The notes under the pieces were generated by a model. That model worked only from the letters and a program-made list of their open reading frames with translations. It made no database searches and had not been told where the DNA came from. From Rhynchonema sp. JSB1_4 (taxonomy: Eukaryota; Nematoda; Chromadorea; Monhysterida; Xyalidae), in contig JASAMV010004066.1 of assembly GCA_030248065.1 (NCBI GenBank), forward strand, positions 1 to 64,000: DNA of 64,000 nucleotides, written 5' to 3'. The first letter of the stretch is position 1. The number at the start of each line of letters is the position of its first letter. Shown one piece after another: positions 61,612 to 64,000 of the stretch. The position numbers were made by a program, and so were the translations under genes.

Positions 61612-63533
61612 TTATCGTCATTGCACGTTACTCAGCCCAATATTTCGTTGGAAAGCGTCGTTTGAGCCACAGAAACATTGAAAACTTTTCAAACAAGCTT
61701 TGTTTCATTTTTGTCTGTGATTGCGAAGAACCAACAAATTGCAGTGAATAAACAGAGGTGCAAGGAATTATGATGCCAACTTGTGTGCGTACAAAAATGA
61801 AGAGTGACTTGCGGTAAACCGGAGCTGCTGACCACGGTGTGCGTATGAAACGTTCGGATAAGATTGTTATCGGTTGATTCAGAAAAGACAAACTCAAAAT
61901 TTTTTTTTACGAACTCCCCACGCGTTTAAAAGGCTTTGGGCGTCCGTGTATTGTATATTGTCACCAGAACCCAGTGTGGATGACACTATACTCAAACAGC
62001 TAAAATCAAATATGCAACTATGATGTTCATATCATATTACTGGCACAGAAATCTGACTTGCAATAATCGAATGCGTGCGATGGCACTAAATTCGAAACAA
62101 TATCAATCGATTAAAAAATAAATTTTCTTTTATTTCTTTCTGCTAGTGTCAATCGTTGCTTCTCGTTATCGTGCAGGAAACAGGAAACAAACACACAGGA
62201 AACAGGAAAGGGGCAGCAGAGTGTGCTCCTGCTCGCACCACTCTGAACGTCGCGATGTAATCTTAGTGTCAATCGATACACAACCGCCAAGAAATCTTTG
62301 CACTTGACCATCAAATATCACTGAGCTGGATCTACTGAAGTTTTGAAGTTTTGAAGTTATTTTTAGAGAATTCCGCCTTGATACTCCATTGTAATCGCAT
62401 TGTAAGCCCAGCAAGCTTACGATAAATCTTTTAAACATGCAAGTTCCAGTCTTACTCAACTGATTTGGTGCACAAAAGAAGCAAACCGCAAAGCGAGTGT
62501 ATGCTGCCAGCTAAAAATTGCCTCACGTACTTGTTCAATCATGCACAGCGTGTCAGGTACGCTGAGTGCCCGGTTGAGCTGCTTCTCGCGTTTGTCAGAG
62601 TTCAGCCTTACGGTATATTCCCTTGCGCTGTGCGGCACAGCTTCATACCATTGCTCTTGAGTTGCACCAAAATTGCCCACCATCATTCACCCAGCACGCA
62701 CTTCTTGTATTATACTTCGACCATTGCGAAAAATATTTAAAAAAAATGTTTAAAATACACACGTAATAAATTGATTCTGGCCCATTTATTCGTGCGTTAC
62801 TTGTCAAGCGCTTTTCCATCGTCATTCACATTGGCTTCCGACCAAGTCCAACCTTGTTTTTCTGACGTTTGGCGTTCTGTCTCGCCCTGTCGGCCTGTAC
62901 TGTGAACTTAGTAAATTCAGCCTCATAAATCTATTGGCAACATCAAATGGAATAATTTCCAATAAAAACCAAGCAAGCCGAGCGCACCCGTATCAGCATG
63001 TACTGCATGTATGTACATTTAGGCATTCAGTTAATGATCACCACAGATTACATCAATCAAACGCAGCTATAGTGCGCACAGGATGAACGACAGCATGTAC
63101 ATATGTACTGTAACGCAGCGGTTTCATTTCGCTGAAACACAACATTTGCATTATAAACGGGATGGGAATTGCTTGGAAACAGACTGGGGCCGTGACCAGA
63201 CAGTCAGGCCTGACGGAATCACGTACATGGTGGAAAACGAATGCAATGCAGGCAATTTTTCACTCGAATCGACCATGCAAGTACATTGCGCATATCGGTT
63301 TCGCCAGTCTGATGGTGCAATTTACAATTTGTCTCAGCGTGTTCCATGTTGTCAGACCCTCAAATTAATTACACGGGCACACACGTAGTGCCCACGATGG
63401 GCATGGCAGTCCATAACACGATAAGCGTTCTGCTCATAGAATATCAAGCAAGCATCGATCGCAATACGCATTTTGTGCATGCGATATGATGCGACTAACT
63501 CGTTGCCAGCCGTGACGAGCGACAGATCTCACA
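61612..63533. other. spacer between tandem GT92 genes
   Basis: 62216-62610 is the second copy of the dispersed repeat at 57405. The last 60 bp before the next start codon (TTGCCAGCCGTG and onward) matches the 5' flank of the first GT92 gene. Open frames such as 63083-63388 show no recognisable domain. Confidence 0.45.
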
Positions 63534-64000
63534 ATGGCGCCACTTCGTTTCATCAGAAAACTGCTGGTGATCAGCGCATGCTTGTACTTCTTGTTCGAAA
63601 TACGTTTACGCATGCAGCAACAGCATCACTATGTTCTCGAATTTGATCGTAGACTTCACGACATGCGAGACAAACTGAAGATTATCAATAATGGCGTCTC
63701 AAAGTACAAGAGCACTTTTGTTGAGAAAAACGCCGTTCTGCTCCGGCCTGCACCTAGCTACGGCAATTCTACTGATGGGAAGAGAATAGATTTTTTTACT
63801 AGTAGGCGAATGGATATGCAACAGAGCACACCCGTGGCAAGGACGATATCGGAGGTTGCCACGGTTGCCGTGAACACGACTGCGTCTGTCCTGAACAACA
63901 GTACCGTTCTTCAAAAAACTTCTGTTCAAACAACAAAGAAGGCTCTCGCCAAAGACAATGATGTGAATTCTATGCTGTTGGCAAATAGGAGCTGTGTCGT
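63534..64000 (+). CDS. second GT92-like glycosyltransferase, 5' part, cut by window edge
   Basis: The frame is open from ATG 63534 to the edge (155 codons). The first about 65 residues closely follow the upstream GT92 gene: MAPLR..RKL.(V/M)ISAC, then LHDMRDKLKIIN, then YGNSTD.KRI. It then diverges into a Thr/Val-rich stem with potential N-glycosylation sites (NTT, NNST, NRS). The signal anchor is retained. The catalytic domain would lie to the right. It is probably a tandem duplicate with a longer stem region. Confidence 0.75.
   Translation, partial: MAPLRFIRKLLVISACLYFLFEIRLRMQQQHHYVLEFDRRLHDMRDKLKIINNGVSKYKSTFVEKNAVLLRPAPSYGNSTDGKRIDFFTSRRMDMQQSTPVARTISEVATVAVNTTASVLNNSTVLQKTSVQTTKKALAKDNDVNSMLLANRSCV

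Overview
The window is eukaryotic nuclear DNA from an invertebrate. Every recognisable gene is split by short GT-AG introns, and much of the rest is small DNA transposons and low-complexity sequence. A nematode, or another ecdysozoan, is my best guess: the glycosyltransferase-92 (DUF23) genes and interstitial TTAGGC-type (GCCTAA) hexamers fit nematodes, and the chemoreceptors have the arthropod/nematode gustatory-receptor architecture. This is an inference. Nothing in the window fixes the species.

Layout. (1) 1-11.5 kb, minus strand: most of a SKI2 (SKIV2L) RNA helicase, running off the left edge, with introns packed with MITEs. (2) 13.25-21.17 kb, minus: an 18-exon, about 1097-residue RING-finger protein of the RNF168/RNF169 type that also carries two tandem zinc fingers. 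(3) 21.2-24.5 kb: a transposon island rich in C/G runs, containing two hAT-type elements with perfect 8-bp target duplications. (4) 25.1-41 kb, plus: three gustatory-receptor-like 7TM genes (GR1, GR2, GR3) and a retrotransposon fragment. A fourth, 3'-only receptor remnant lies at 51 kb. (5) Interleaved with these, minus: three copies (A, B, C) of a small three-exon gene for an acidic protein of about 61-70 residues that I do not recognise, each within a larger duplicated block. (6) 42-43.6 kb: a 1.6-kb PIF/Harbinger-like element flanked by TAA. (7) 44.3-46.2 kb, plus: a C-type-lectin-like secreted protein. (8) 48.5-49.3 kb: two copies of a 225-bp foldback element. (9) 56 kb, plus: a probable small cysteine-rich secreted protein. 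(10) 59.8-64 kb, plus: a complete GT92 glycosyltransferase and the start of a tandem paralogue cut by the right edge.

The SKI2 helicase (RNA decay) and the RNF168-like ligase (chromatin ubiquitin signalling) are housekeeping genes. The right half is a typical fast-evolving accessory region: duplicated chemoreceptors, secreted lectin and cysteine-rich proteins, duplicated glycosyltransferases and the unknown acidic family. The exon models were assembled by eye from reading frames, splice dinucleotides and phase agreement. Phases close exactly for the RING gene, the receptors, the lectin core and GT92, which supports those models, but no transcript evidence was available.
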